From the NCBI GenBank assembly GCA_963786945.1, contig CAWBAO010000005.1:1-64000 (forward strand): a stretch of DNA of 64,000 nucleotides, in the 5' to 3' direction. This stretch comes from JADKCZ01 sp963786945 (GTDB lineage Bacteria; Myxococcota; Myxococcia; Myxococcales; Anaeromyxobacteraceae). Made by a program: the position numbers and the translations under genes. Every line of letters starts with the position of its first letter. Within the stretch, counting starts at the first letter, position 1. Below are positions 1 to 12,554 of the stretch, in pieces. The notes below the pieces were generated by a model. It saw only the letters and a program-made list of their open reading frames with translations. It was not told the origin of the DNA and made no database searches.

Positions 1-1933
1 CACCTACCTCCCGACCTCGGGGCTGGGGCCGCGGCTGGGGCGCTGGCTCGACGCCGCCGGGGCCATCGACGGCCGTGGCAATCCCGAGGCCTCCTTGCGG
101 CGGCGGGCGGCGTCGCTCAGCGGCCCCGGGGCCACCCGGGAGCGCGAGGCGCTGGAGCGTGCCGCGGACGGCCTGGCCTCGCTGCTGGCACGGCTGCGCC
201 CGCTCGCCAGCGACGCCACCCCGTCGGCCCACGCCTCCCGCCTCACCGCCTTCATCGAGGCGTCGGGCCTGCGCCGGCAGGCCGGCCAGGGCGAGGCCGC
301 GGTGGCCGGAGGCGACCTGGCCGCGCTGGCGGCGCTCGAGGACACGGCCGATCGGCTGGTGCGCGCCCTCACCATGGTGGGGCGAGGCGGCGAGCGGCTG
401 GCCGCGGGCGACTGGCAGCGGCTGCTGGCGCTGGCGGTCGACCGGGCCTCGCTGCCGGGCGGGCGCGAGCCGTTCGCCGGGGCGGTCGAGCTCACGGCCC
501 TCGCCGAGGCGCCGGGCCGCTCGGCCCGGGCGGCCCTCCTGGTCGGCTGTGCGGCCGGCGCGGTGCCGGCCCCGGCGGTGGCCGAGCCGCTGCTCCGCGA
601 GCCGGAGCGCCAGGCGCTCAACGCCCTGCTGCGCCGCGGCGCGCTGGCCACCGGAGCGGTCCGGCGGGCCGAGGCCTTCCACCAGCTCGCCTGCGCGGTG
701 GCGGCCGGGACCGAGCGGCTGGCGGTGCTCTGGCCCGGTCCTGGCCCCGGCGGCGGCGAGCCGTCGCCGCTCCTCACCCAGGCGCTGGCCGAGGCCGGCG
801 TGGCGCTGCCCGGGCCGCCGTCGGCGCCGGCCCTGGCCCAGGCCCATACGGAACGTGAAGCCCTGCTGGCGGCGGCCCGCCTGGCCGATCAGGGGGCGGG
901 AGCCGGCCGCGGTGGCGGCGCTGGCCCCGGTCGGGCTGGGAGCGCGCGCCGCCGAGGCCCTGGCCATCGGCGCCATCGAGCGGGAGCGCCGCGAGTCGGT
1001 CCTGGCCGGCCGGGCGTCCCGGTTCGCCGGATCCGTCTCGGGGTCGGGGCTGGCGCGGCTGGCCGGGCAGCTCCCCCCGGAATGGTCGGCGCACCAGCTC
1101 GAGAACCTGGCCCGCTGTCCCTTCCGCCTCCTGCTCGCCACCGGGATGCGGCTGCGCGAGGCCGAGGAGGCCGGGCTCGACATCGACGCCCGCGACGAGG
1201 GGCGCCTGCTCCACGCCGTGCTGGAGCGCTGGGTGCGGGGGCGCGCCGAGCGCGGCGCCTGGCCCCCGGCCGGCGGGCCAGCCGACCGGGCCGAGGCGCA
1301 CGAGGTGGCCCTGGCCGTCTTCGGCGAGTTCGAGCGCAACGGCCAGGTGGGTGACCCGGCGGTGTGGAGCGCGCGGCGTGCGGCGGTCCTGGCCCGGCTG
1401 TCGCGGGTGGTCGACGCCGAGGCCAGCCGCACCGACGGGCTCACCCCGACGCTGCTCGAGCACCAGTTCGGCGGCCAGTCCCCGGTCCCGCCGCTCGAGC
1501 TGGTGGCCGACGGGGAGACGGTCCGGGTGCAGGGGCGGATCGACCGGGTCGACGCCGCGCCCGGCCGCCTGCTGGTCGTCGACTACAAGAGCGGCCGAGA
1601 CGCCAGCCGCCACAAGAAGCTCCTGGATCCCGCAGCCTTCGGCGTCACCAGCTTCCAGGTGCCGCTCTACCTGCTGGCGGCCGAGCGGGCGCTCCCGGGC
1701 CGGGCGCCGGCCGCGACCTACCTGCTGCTGGGGAGCGCCGAGCGGCTGGCGCCGGTCGCCGGGAGGCCCGACGAGCCGGCGCTGGCCCGGGCCGTGGTCG
1801 ACGCCGTCCGGCGGGCCCGGGACGGGCAGCTCCCCATCGCCAGCCGCGACTGCGCGCGCTGCGAGTTCGGCGCCGTCTGCCGGTTCGAGGGGGAGGCCGC
1901 CCTGGTGGGCGAGGCCGACGCGGAGGGGGCGCC

Positions 1934-1937
<4 letters not shown>
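1..1937 (+). CDS. addB: AddB-like nuclease subunit, 3' part, one frameshift
   Basis: C-terminal part of the second subunit of an AddAB-type helicase-nuclease that resects double-strand breaks for recombination; the start lies outside the window. The C-terminal PD-(D/E)XK nuclease is clear: motif LLVVDYKSG near 1583-1609, then a QVPLYLLA helix. Four cysteines frame it, TGT at 1116 and TGC at 1851, 1860 and 1878 (C, then C-x2-C-x5-C), the iron-sulfur staple known in AddB and Cas4. Reading starts in frame 2 and must move to frame 3 at the G run 893-897, where removing one G gives a continuous protein. It overlaps addA by 4 bp (GTGA), so the two are co-translated. The upstream part carries no catalytic helicase motif that I can see, as expected for AddB. 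Confidence 0.8.
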
Positions 1938-5509
<3,572 letters not shown>

Positions 5510-5600
5510 TTCCTGCGGCGCCCGGCCGGAAGATGCCCCGGCCTTCCACGGGCCCTTCCGGGCCCGCCCGCCGCCCACCCTCCACGCTGGAGCACGCACG

Positions 5601-6527
5601 ATGGCGATGACCGAGCGAGTGAAGCAGATCCTTTCCTGGTACGGCTCCGACAGCCCCGGGACCCTCGCCAACCTCTACCGGCTGCTCAACACCGGACGGC
5701 TGGCCGGCACCGGCAAGCTGGTGATCCTCCCCGTCGACCAGGGGTTCGAGCACGGCCCGGCCCGCTCGTTCGCGCCCAACCCGGCCGGCTACGACCCCGA
5801 GTACCACGCCCAGCTCGCCATCGACGCCGGCTGCAACGCCTACGCGGCGCCGCTGGGCTTCATCGAGGCGGTGGCGGCCCGGTACGCCGGCCAGATCCCG
5901 CTCATCCTCAAGGTGAACAACTCCGACTCGCTCTCCAAGCTGGGCGGCGCCCCCTGCTCGGCGGTGACCGCCTCGGTGAAGGAGGCGGTGCGGCTCGGCT
6001 GCGCCGCGGTCGGCTTCACCATCTACCCGGCCTCCGATGCCCGCAACACGCAGTACCAGGAGCTCCGTGAGCTGGCCGAGGAGGCCAAGGCGCACGGCCT
6101 GGTGGTGGTGACCTGGAGCTACCCGCGTGGCTCGGGCGTGTCCAAGGAGGGCGAGACGGCGGTCGACATCGCCGCCTACGCGGCCCAGATCGCCGCGCAG
6201 CTGGGCTCGCACATCATCAAGGTGAAGCCGCCCAAGGACCTGGTGGAGAAGGCGGAGGCCAAGAAGGTCTTCGAGAAGTACCAGATCCCCACCAAGACCC
6301 TGGCGGACCGGGTGCGCCACGTGGTGCAGAGCGCCTTCAACGGCAAGCGCATCGTCATCTTCTCGGGCGGCGAGGCCAAGGGGACCGAGGAGGTGCTGGC
6401 CGAGATCCGGGGCATCGCCGAGGGCGGCGGCTTCGGCTCCATCATGGGGCGCAACGCCTTCCAGCGGCCCCGGGCCGAGGCGCTCCAGCTGCTGGCCGAG
6501 GTCATGAAGATCCACGGCGCGGCCTAG
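5601..6527 (+). CDS. fbaB: Class I fructose-bisphosphate aldolase (DhnA/FbaB type)
   Basis: Schiff-base aldolase that cleaves or forms fructose 1,6-bisphosphate in cytosolic glycolysis and gluconeogenesis. The 308-aa length fits the bacterial/archaeal DhnA family. Recognisable features are LVILPVDQGFEHG near the N-terminus, the strand HIIKVKPPKD with the likely Schiff-base lysine (K207 or K209), and the phosphate-binding loop IFSGGEAKG followed by GSIMGRNAFQR. The start is ATG 5601; an in-frame ATG at 5607 is possible and would remove two residues. It stands alone, 91 bp after addA, and is followed by a strong terminator hairpin, so it is probably monocistronic. A 2-amino-3,7-dideoxy-heptulosonate synthase role is possible in this superfamily but the motifs favour aldolase. 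Confidence 0.87.
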   Translation: MAMTERVKQILSWYGSDSPGTLANLYRLLNTGRLAGTGKLVILPVDQGFEHGPARSFAPNPAGYDPEYHAQLAIDAGCNAYAAPLGFIEAVAARYAGQIPLILKVNNSDSLSKLGGAPCSAVTASVKEAVRLGCAAVGFTIYPASDARNTQYQELRELAEEAKAHGLVVVTWSYPRGSGVSKEGETAVDIAAYAAQIAAQLGSHIIKVKPPKDLVEKAEAKKVFEKYQIPTKTLADRVRHVVQSAFNGKRIVIFSGGEAKGTEEVLAEIRGIAEGGGFGSIMGRNAFQRPRAEALQLLAEVMKIHGAA

Positions 6528-6559
6528 CGGGGCGACCACCGGCACGCACAGGGCTCCCC

Positions 6560-6600
6560 GGGAGCGGCGTCCCCATCGGGTCGCCGCTCCCGCCTTTTCC
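6560..6600 (+). terminator. Rho-independent terminator after the aldolase gene
   Basis: A perfect 10-bp stem, GGGAGCGGCG at 6560-6569 and CGCCGCTCCC at 6582-6591, encloses a 12-nt loop and is followed by GCCTTTTCC. It sits 33 bp after the aldolase stop. Confidence 0.75.
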
Positions 6601-6764
6601 GGGGGCGGGCTGCATTTTCCCGCCATGCCAGGACGCGGAAAGGGTAGTTTTGCCTTGCCCCTACGGGCGACGAGGTTTAGAACGCATCACCTTTTACTCG
6701 CGGTCCCCGCTCCGGCTCACAGGCCACGGCGTCGGCCGCGGCCGTCGATGCGAGGAAACAGGAC

Positions 6765-7283
6765 ATGCGGCTCTACCCCAAGGTCATCCCCACCATCGCC
6801 CGCGAGGTCGTGCAGACCCTCATGCAGGACGGGGACGTCGAGGTCGAGACCCTCCGGATCGTCGACGCCGAGAAGGACATGGAGTCGGTGATGAAGGAGT
6901 ACCTCTCCTTCGAGGAGCGCGTGAACGCGGCCACCCGCGAGGCGCTGGAGCGGCGCGGGTACGACCAGTCGCGCTTCGCCGCGGTGAAGCGCGAGATGGC
7001 CGACGTGCGCGGCTTCCGGATGGGCGACGAGGGGATCGAGCACGTCATCGGCCAGATGATCGACCAGCTGCTCATCTCCCGGAACGTCGAGGAGGTCTTC
7101 ACCGAGGACAACCTCCTCAGGAAGAAGATCTTCGGCATCTTCCGCAAGCACCTGGACGTCGACGACGAGATCGACCGCGAGGCGCGCGCCCGGCTGAAGC
7201 ACCTGCAGGAGGGGACGGCCGCCTTCGACGTCGAGTACCAGAAGACGGTGGAGCTGCTCCGGCGCTCCCGCGGCCTGATCTAG
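6765..7283 (+). CDS. DUF507 family protein
   Basis: 172-aa soluble, strongly charged, alpha-helical protein of the DUF507 family, which is typical of delta-proteobacterial lineages and related thermophiles. Its function is not known. The start is ATG 6765, preceded by AGGA nine bases upstream. Visible traits are the N-terminal RLYPKVIPTIAREVV, repeated acidic/basic helices and a C-terminal ELLRRSRGLI; there is no signal peptide, membrane segment or metal motif. It has its own upstream region with weak promoter-like elements and a terminator hairpin after the stop, so it looks monocistronic. Confidence 0.8.
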   Translation: MRLYPKVIPTIAREVVQTLMQDGDVEVETLRIVDAEKDMESVMKEYLSFEERVNAATREALERRGYDQSRFAAVKREMADVRGFRMGDEGIEHVIGQMIDQLLISRNVEEVFTEDNLLRKKIFGIFRKHLDVDDEIDREARARLKHLQEGTAAFDVEYQKTVELLRRSRGLI

Positions 7284-7307
7284 GCCTGCGAGGCCTCCGA
7301 CGCGGCC

Positions 7308-7338
7308 GACGGCGCCTCCGGGCGCCGTCCTGCGTTTC
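7308..7338 (+). terminator. Terminator hairpin after the DUF507 gene
   Basis: GACGGCGCC at 7308-7316 pairs with GGCGCCGTC at 7321-7329 around a TCCG tetraloop, followed by CTGCGTTTC. The short T tract makes it a moderate rho-independent terminator. Confidence 0.6.
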
Positions 7339-7370
7339 AGGGCAGGGGCGCGCCTCGCGCCGCCAGGAAA

Positions 7371-7398
7371 TTGACCCCCGATATCGCTCGATTACGCT
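7371..7398 (+). promoter_or_regulatory. Putative sigma-70 promoter for the 7435-8555 operon
   Basis: TTGACC at 7371-7376, a 16-bp spacer and TACGCT at 7393-7398, in a locally AT-rich patch 36 bp upstream of the GTG start at 7435. The -35 is strong and the -10 is weak. Confidence 0.45.
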
Positions 7399-7434
7399 GG
7401 CCGCCTGCACCGTGGCGACGCCGGAGGTGGTCGG

Positions 7435-8196
7435 GTGGCGAAGGGCGAGGCCTATTACCGGGGAGTCCGCGGCAGCGCCGCGCTCCCCACCGCCCGGCTC
7501 GCGGCCGGGGAGGTGGCCGCCGAGGCGCTGGCCCCCGGCGAGCTGCGCCGCCTCCCGTTCCACGGCCAGCTGCTGGGCGCCGCCCGCGTCCGCGCCTCGT
7601 TCGCCGCCATCCCGCTGGTCGCCTTCGACCGGGCCGGCGAGCGGCTCGAGGCCGAGGCGCAGGCCGCCTGGCTCCACCTCATCCGTCTCTCCTGGGGGGA
7701 GGGGCGGAACTGGGCGCGGGTCGGCAAGCGGGAGCTGATGGCCCGGCTCCGGCTCTCGGAGCGGCGGCTCCTGCGCGTGCTCGATGCGCTGGTGGCCGGC
7801 GGCTTCGTCACGCCGCTGCACCGCGACAACCGCGGCACGCTCTGGGAGGTGGCCTGGCCGGGCCAGCCGTTCGGCGAGCCGCCCGGCGACGAGGTGCTGC
7901 TGGGACGGGCCAGCCCGGCGCCTGCCAGCGGTGCGCCGCCCGACGGCCACGCGCTGGCCACGGCGCCACCCCGTCCCGGGCCGCGGCCGAGGCGGGGGGC
8001 GCGGCGCAGCGCCCGCGAGCGGGAGCTGGCGCGCGCCCTGGTCCAGGCCCGGGGGCTGCGCGGCGAGGCGGCCGAGGCGGCGGCGCTGCGCGAGGTGCAG
8101 GAGCTGGTGGACGAGGGGCAGGGCGACGAGCGGATCGCCGCGGCCATCGCCGCGGTGGCGCGGCGCACGGCGCGCGGCGAGGAGGAGGCACCATGA
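7435..8196 (+). CDS. Unknown protein with a winged-helix-like core
   Basis: 253-aa protein that I do not recognise as a named family. Residues about 70-145 look like a DNA-binding winged helix: an alpha-helical stretch, LMARLRLSERRLLRVL as a candidate recognition helix, then a short wing with GGFVTPLHRDNRGTLWEV. This pattern resembles replication-initiator or regulator domains, but that is only inference. A basic, proline-rich linker around residues 165-200 precedes a charged helical C-terminus. Start GTG 7435 lies behind a promoter-like element. Its stop overlaps the next start by 4 bp (ATGA), so the two are one operon and probably partners. Confidence 0.6.
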   Translation: MAKGEAYYRGVRGSAALPTARLAAGEVAAEALAPGELRRLPFHGQLLGAARVRASFAAIPLVAFDRAGERLEAEAQAAWLHLIRLSWGEGRNWARVGKRELMARLRLSERRLLRVLDALVAGGFVTPLHRDNRGTLWEVAWPGQPFGEPPGDEVLLGRASPAPASGAPPDGHALATAPPRPGPRPRRGARRSARERELARALVQARGLRGEAAEAAALREVQELVDEGQGDERIAAAIAAVARRTARGEEEAP

Positions 8197-8555
8197 CGAT
8201 GGCGATCGGAAGGCTGGCGTTGCGCAGGCAGAGGGCCGTGGAGGCGCCGCGCCCGGCGCCGGCGCCGGTATCCGACCCGGTGGCGGCGCTGCGCCAGCGG
8301 CTGGCCGGGCGGTCGGCCCGGGAGCACGTGGTCCTCGACTTCCTCGCCGACGACCTGAGCGAGGCCCGCGAGGCGCTGGTGACCATCCAGCGCTACGTGC
8401 AGGGGATCGAGCGGGCGGTGGCCGACCCCCGCCTCACGCCGCAGCAGCTCCTCTCGCTGGCGCTCGGCGGCGGCCCGGCCGAGCAGCTCGAGTACCTGGG
8501 CGAGCTGCTGGCCGCCACCCGCCGCCGGCTCGGGCAGGTGGCAGCCCGGATGTGA
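8193..8555 (+). CDS. Small helical protein, operon partner of 7435-8196
   Basis: 120-aa protein without a family I can name. Residues 40-120 are predicted to be almost entirely helical, with heptad-like spacing in DFLADDLSEAREALVTIQRY and in the C-terminal YLGELLAATRRRLGQVAARM, suggesting a helical bundle or coiled-coil partner. There is no signal peptide or membrane segment. The ATG at 8193 overlaps the upstream stop (ATGA), so translation is coupled to the winged-helix-like protein and a joint role is likely. Confidence 0.6.
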   Translation: MTMAIGRLALRRQRAVEAPRPAPAPVSDPVAALRQRLAGRSAREHVVLDFLADDLSEAREALVTIQRYVQGIERAVADPRLTPQQLLSLALGGGPAEQLEYLGELLAATRRRLGQVAARM

Positions 8556-8576
8556 TCGGGGGCGGCGGGAGGGGCC

Positions 8577-8602
8577 GCCGGCCCGGCCCCGGCCGGGCCG
8601 GC
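8577..8602. terminator. Perfect 12-bp hairpin between convergent genes
   Basis: GCCGGCCCGGCC at 8577-8588 and GGCCGGGCCGGC at 8591-8602 form a perfect 12-bp stem with a 2-nt loop. It lies between two convergent genes and could end transcription from both sides; there is no T tract, so rho-independent action is uncertain. Confidence 0.4.
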
Positions 8603-8604
8603 AA

Positions 8605-9350
8605 CTAGGGCGCCTCCTCCAGCTTGGCCGTGACCAGGCCCAGGTCCACCTCGGTGACCACCGCCAGGGGCAGGCGCCGGGCGTCGGCCGAGTACCAGAT
8701 CCAGATCGAGCGAGGCTTGCCCGCGCCGTCGGCGCGGCGGGCCACCCCCTCCACCCGCAACGCCTCGAACCGGCCGGCCGGCACCTCGAACCGCTCGGTC
8801 TTCGCGGCCACCGCCCCCTCGAACCGCCAGTACTTCCCGTTGGCGACCATGTCGAAGCAGAGCCGGTCGCCGCCCGCCAGCCGGGTGGCGCGGAGGTAGT
8901 AGAGGGCCGAGAGGGCGTCGAGCGCCTCCCCCTGCCGCTCGAAGGTGGCCTGGCTGGGCACCCCGCGGTCCATCATCTCCAGCGTCACCTGGGGGGCGGG
9001 GGGAGGAAGCGCACGTCGGTGGAGCGGCGGCGCCCGTCCTCGTCGGCCTCCTCGCGGTAGCGCTCCGGGCGCAGGGTGCTGGCGCCTACCCAGGACAGGC
9101 CCACCGCCACCAGCCTCTGCAGCGGCCCGAAGCGGGCGGTGTTGCGGGCCCGCGCCACCAGCGGGACGACCGCACCGGCGGAGAGGGGGCGCTCCACCGA
9201 GAGCTGGAGCTCGCCCACCTTGACCGAGCCGAGCAGGGAGAGCTCCAGCCGCAGCCGCTCGCCCGGGGGCCATGGCCGCGGTCCGGCCAGCGGCGGCAGG
9301 GTGCAGGCGGTCGGGGTGGCCAGCAGCAGGGCGAGCACGGGGGCGATCAT
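8605..9350 (-). CDS. DUF3108-type lipoprotein, one frameshift
   Basis: Exported protein of about 248 aa. The N-terminus, from ATG at 9350, has a hydrophobic segment ending in TPTACT, a lipobox-like site, so it is probably a lipoprotein. The body alternates beta strands (LELSLLGSVKVGELQLSVE, later ATFERQGEALDALSALYYLR) as in DUF3108 periplasmic proteins, whose function is unknown. The two halves lie in different frames. The break is inside the G6-C-G6 tract at 8991-9003, where restoring one base joins RSTDVRFLPP to PPAPQVTLEMMD. It is convergent with 8193-8555 and divergent from the small zinc-ribbon gene at 9454. Confidence 0.7.
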
Positions 9351-9453
9351 CGGGCGGCAGCATCGCGCCGCCCGGGCCGACCGTCCAGCGCCGGTGCGGG
9401 GCCCGAGTGGACGGCGGCCCGCAAGGGGGCGATCATCCGGCCGGGGAGGGCAC

Positions 9454-9672
9454 ATGCCGGTCGACCAGGGCTACGAGGACGACGACGAGAAGGACGAGTC
9501 GGCCGAGGGCACGGCCCGCCGCTTCGGCGACTTCGACTGCCCCGAGTGCGCCGCCAACAACCCCTATGACGACAAGTTCGGCAACGGGGACGAGATCCGC
9601 TGCTACTACTGCGGCGCCGAGTTCCTGGCCATGGTGACCGACTCCGGCCGCCTCAAGCTGCGGCTGCTGTAG
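9454..9672 (+). CDS. Small zinc-ribbon protein
   Basis: 72-aa cytosolic protein with an acidic N-terminus (DDDEKDES) and one zinc-ribbon: CPEC near residue 31 and CYYC near residue 50, the two knuckles of a four-cysteine zinc site. The start ATG 9454 has GGGGAGGG just upstream. Short zinc ribbons like this often act as RNA polymerase- or protein-interaction modules, but nothing here shows the partner. It is divergent from the DUF3108 gene and convergent with yggS. Confidence 0.7.
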   Translation: MPVDQGYEDDDEKDESAEGTARRFGDFDCPECAANNPYDDKFGNGDEIRCYYCGAEFLAMVTDSGRLKLRLL

Positions 9673-9702
9673 GGCCGTGGCCCGTCCGGCGCGCCGGGCC
9701 GC

Positions 9703-10344
9703 TCACCCCTGGCGGGCCGGCCGCTCGCCGAAGAGGGCGGTGCCGATCCGGACCAGGGTCGCGCCCTCCTCCACCGCGATGGGCCAGTCGGCGCTCATCC
9801 CCATCGACAGCTCGCGCAGGCCGAGCCGGTCCCGCAGCGCCCGCAGCCGGGCGAAGTGCGGGCGCGGATCGTCCTGGGGCGGGGGGATGCACATCAGCCC
9901 CGCCACCTCCAGCCCGGGCTGCTGCCGCGCCAGCGCCACCAGCGGCTCGATCCGCTCCGGCGCGCAGCCCGACTTCTGCCGCTCGCCGCCGAGGTTCACC
10001 TCGACCAGCACGTGGGCCGTGGCGCCGGCGGCGGCGTAGCGCCTCGAGAGCTCGCGGGCCAGCTCCTCGCGGTCGAGGGTGTGGATCCAGGCGGCGCGCG
10101 GGGCCAGGTACTTCGCCTTGTTGGTCTGGAGGCCGCCGACGAAGTGCCAGACCAGGCCGGGGAGGTCGGCCAGCTCGTCGGCCTTGGCCCGCCACTCCTG
10201 CGCGTAGTTCTCCCCGAAGTGGCGCTGGCCGGCGGCGTAGGCCTCGCGGATGGCCCGGGCCGGCTGCAGCTTGGAGACCGCCACCAGGGTGACGCTGGCC
10301 GGCAGCCGGGCGCGCACCTCGGCGAGCCTCTCGGCGATGGTCAC
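9703..10344 (-). CDS. yggS: YggS/PROSC family PLP homeostasis protein
   Basis: PLP-binding TIM-barrel protein involved in vitamin B6 and amino/keto-acid homeostasis. The 213-aa length fits. Diagnostic parts are VTLVAVSKLQPA with the PLP lysine at about K25, the motif RHFGENYAQE, WHFVGGLQTNK, and the C-terminal LSMGMSADWPIAVEEGATLVR-type phosphate-binding segment (SMGMS). Start GTG at 10344. In many proteobacteria yggS precedes proC; here proC is about 38 kb away, so that linkage is lost. Confidence 0.92.
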   Translation of the reverse strand: MTIAERLAEVRARLPASVTLVAVSKLQPARAIREAYAAGQRHFGENYAQEWRAKADELADLPGLVWHFVGGLQTNKAKYLAPRAAWIHTLDREELARELSRRYAAAGATAHVLVEVNLGGERQKSGCAPERIEPLVALARQQPGLEVAGLMCIPPPQDDPRPHFARLRALRDRLGLRELSMGMSADWPIAVEEGATLVRIGTALFGERPARQG

Positions 10345-10475
10345 GCGGCCTCCGACACGGCGGGTCCCTGCCTGGCCGGGGACTCCGAAGCCACCCGTCC
10401 CCGGGCGCTCATCGAGGCACCGTCGGACTGGAGGCCCCGCTCGCGCATGCCCTCGTCGCCATCACGGCGGCCAGT

Positions 10476-12278
10476 CTACACGTGGCCCGTGTCACCCGGC
10501 GACGACTTCTCGGGAGACCGGAGGACGCCTTCGCCTCCCGGCACGCCGATCAGTCGCGACATCTCCGCGCTGGCCCCGGCCAGGGTCGAGACCACCAGGT
10601 CGGCGCCGGACTCCTTGAGCCGCTGCATGGCGCTCGTCGACGCCACGCCCGGTTCGTCGGGGCGGAACGCCAGCACGGGGATCTTCGGAAAGCGGGCCTT
10701 GAGCTGGTGACAGAGCTCCCGGGCGAAGGGCCCACCGTCCGGCGGCAGCCCCGCCACGCAGACCACCGCGGGACCGACCTGCGCAACGCGCGCCAGCGCC
10801 TGCGGCACGGTCGTCGAGTGCGGCAGGATCTCCAGCGTGCCGTGCGTCGGCGCCAACTGGGCCGCCAGCATCTCGAGCAGCAGGTCGCTCTGGGCCCGGT
10901 GCGCCGCGATGCCGATGGCGCGCAGGTTCGCGGTGAGCGGCACCTGTCTCGCCTCCCGGCGGAGATGCCCGAAGACGTCCCGCGTTCCAGCCACGATGAA
11001 GGCCTCGTCCTCGCTGGTGATCTCCCTGCGCGCCTCGTCGTGGGCGGCCAGCACCAGGGTCGGGATGAGGATGGTGTCCATCACGCCGACGGCGCCCAGG
11101 GTGGCCTGCTGCGCGCGGACGATCTCGCCGGCCTCGTCGTCGTCCCGGGCCAGGAGCCGCTGGTAGAAGCTGATCTCCGTGCCGATGACCTGGTCGTCGC
11201 CGAGCAGCACGGCCATGAACTGGAGGTCCGGCACGTGGCGGCCGAGGACCGCCAGCGACACGGTGATGGGGGTGGCCAGGGCCAGGCCAGCCGGCCCCCA
11301 GAGCCAGGTCCAGAAGAGGGCCGAGATGAGCAGGGCGATGGAGGAGACGCCGGTGCGACGTCCGAGGAGCAGGGGCTCGATCGCGTACCCCGCGACCACG
11401 TCCAGCCCGATGAAGAGCCCGACGGTGAGGAGCGCCTGGGTCCAGCCCGGGAAGATGGCGAAGGCGAGCGCCGCGGGCATCAGCATCGAGGCCATGGCGC
11501 CGAGGTAGGGGATGAACCGGGCCAGGGCGGCCACCGCCCCCCAGAGCGCGGCGTAGGGGATGCCCAGCAGGAAGAGGCCGCCGCCGACGATGGTCCCGAA
11601 CGCGACGTTGATGAGGGACTGGGCCAGGAGCAGCCGCGTGATCCGCCGTACGCCGTCGTCGAGGGCCCGGGTCGTCAAGGTCACGTTGGCGGTGCCCATC
11701 AGGCGAATGAGGCGGTTCCGGAGGTCGTCGCGCTGGCCGAGGATGAAGAGGCAGAGCACCAGCACGAAGAAGAGCGTGATGAGCGGTTCGGCCAGCGGGT
11801 TGACCAGGTTCCAGAGGTGCGTCACCGGCGACACCTGCGCTTCGACGACGTGGACCTTCACCAGATCGGGGTCGCTGCGCCGTTCCAGGTCCCCGGTGAT
11901 GCGTCCCAGCAGGGCGTCGGCGCGGGCCAGCGGCTTGGATCCGGTGTCCTGCAGGGCCGACACCTTGCGGCGCAGCGCCTCGGCGTAGGTGCCGACCTGC
12001 GCTGTCAGGTCGTTGAGCTGCGAGCTCAGCACGTAGCCGGCGCCCCCCATGACGCCGATGGCCAGCAGCATCACCACGACCAGCGCCGGAATGCGGGAGA
12101 TGCGGTGCTGGAGCCACTTCATCGGCGGGGTGAGGATGAAGGCCAGGAACGCCGCGAAGGCGACCGGCATCAGGACGGACCGGGCCTGGGAGAGGATGAC
12201 CACCACCACGGTGATCGTCAGCAGCCTGGCGAGCAAGGGAGCCGCTCGCGCCCGCGCCGAGGAAGGACCGAGGTCCAT
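10476..12278 (-). CDS. AI-2E family permease with long cytosolic C-terminal domain
   Basis: Membrane protein of 600 aa. The first roughly 370 residues show the AI-2E transporter pattern: two hydrophobic N-terminal segments, a soluble loop, then clustered membrane helices with GIPYAALWGAVAALARFIPYLG and ALFWTWLWGPAGLALATPI, the family signature near helices 5-8. The remaining 230 residues are soluble and include VMDTILIPTLVLAAHDEARRE and a terminal alpha/beta segment (GPAVVCVAGLPPDGG ... IPVLAFRPDEPG ... GADLVVSTLAG) that reads like a receiver or cobalamin-binding-like Rossmann fold. The transported substrate is unknown; family members include exporters and Na+/H+ antiporters. Start ATG at 12278. 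Confidence 0.82.
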   Translation of the reverse strand: MDLGPSSARARAAPLLARLLTITVVVVILSQARSVLMPVAFAAFLAFILTPPMKWLQHRISRIPALVVVMLLAIGVMGGAGYVLSSQLNDLTAQVGTYAEALRRKVSALQDTGSKPLARADALLGRITGDLERRSDPDLVKVHVVEAQVSPVTHLWNLVNPLAEPLITLFFVLVLCLFILGQRDDLRNRLIRLMGTANVTLTTRALDDGVRRITRLLLAQSLINVAFGTIVGGGLFLLGIPYAALWGAVAALARFIPYLGAMASMLMPAALAFAIFPGWTQALLTVGLFIGLDVVAGYAIEPLLLGRRTGVSSIALLISALFWTWLWGPAGLALATPITVSLAVLGRHVPDLQFMAVLLGDDQVIGTEISFYQRLLARDDDEAGEIVRAQQATLGAVGVMDTILIPTLVLAAHDEARREITSEDEAFIVAGTRDVFGHLRREARQVPLTANLRAIGIAAHRAQSDLLLEMLAAQLAPTHGTLEILPHSTTVPQALARVAQVGPAVVCVAGLPPDGGPFARELCHQLKARFPKIPVLAFRPDEPGVASTSAMQRLKESGADLVVSTLAGASAEMSRLIGVPGGEGVLRSPEKSSPGDTGHV

Positions 12279-12554
12279 GAGCGCTCAGGGCCCCACTCTT
12301 GCCGAAGCGCTCGACACGCCAGGTCGGCCATGACCGGCGTGGGCGTCACCTGGCGCCCCGGCCACCATGGGCCCGAAGGCGACGACGTGGAGTGAGTGCA
12401 CCAGGGCAGCCTAGGCCCGTCGCCGCGCGAAGGGCAGCCCCGTTCGGCGGGGTCGGCCTCACCACCCGTCGGGGACGCGAGAGCGCCCAGGCCAGGACGC
12501 TCGCTCCGAACCCTCAGGCCGGGAGAGAAGCGCCGCTGGCTGGCCGCGCCGACG

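Noticed and set aside
12279..12554. Gene between the AI-2E permease and maf
   Set aside because: No frame with coding-like composition or start signals; probably promoter and terminator DNA only.
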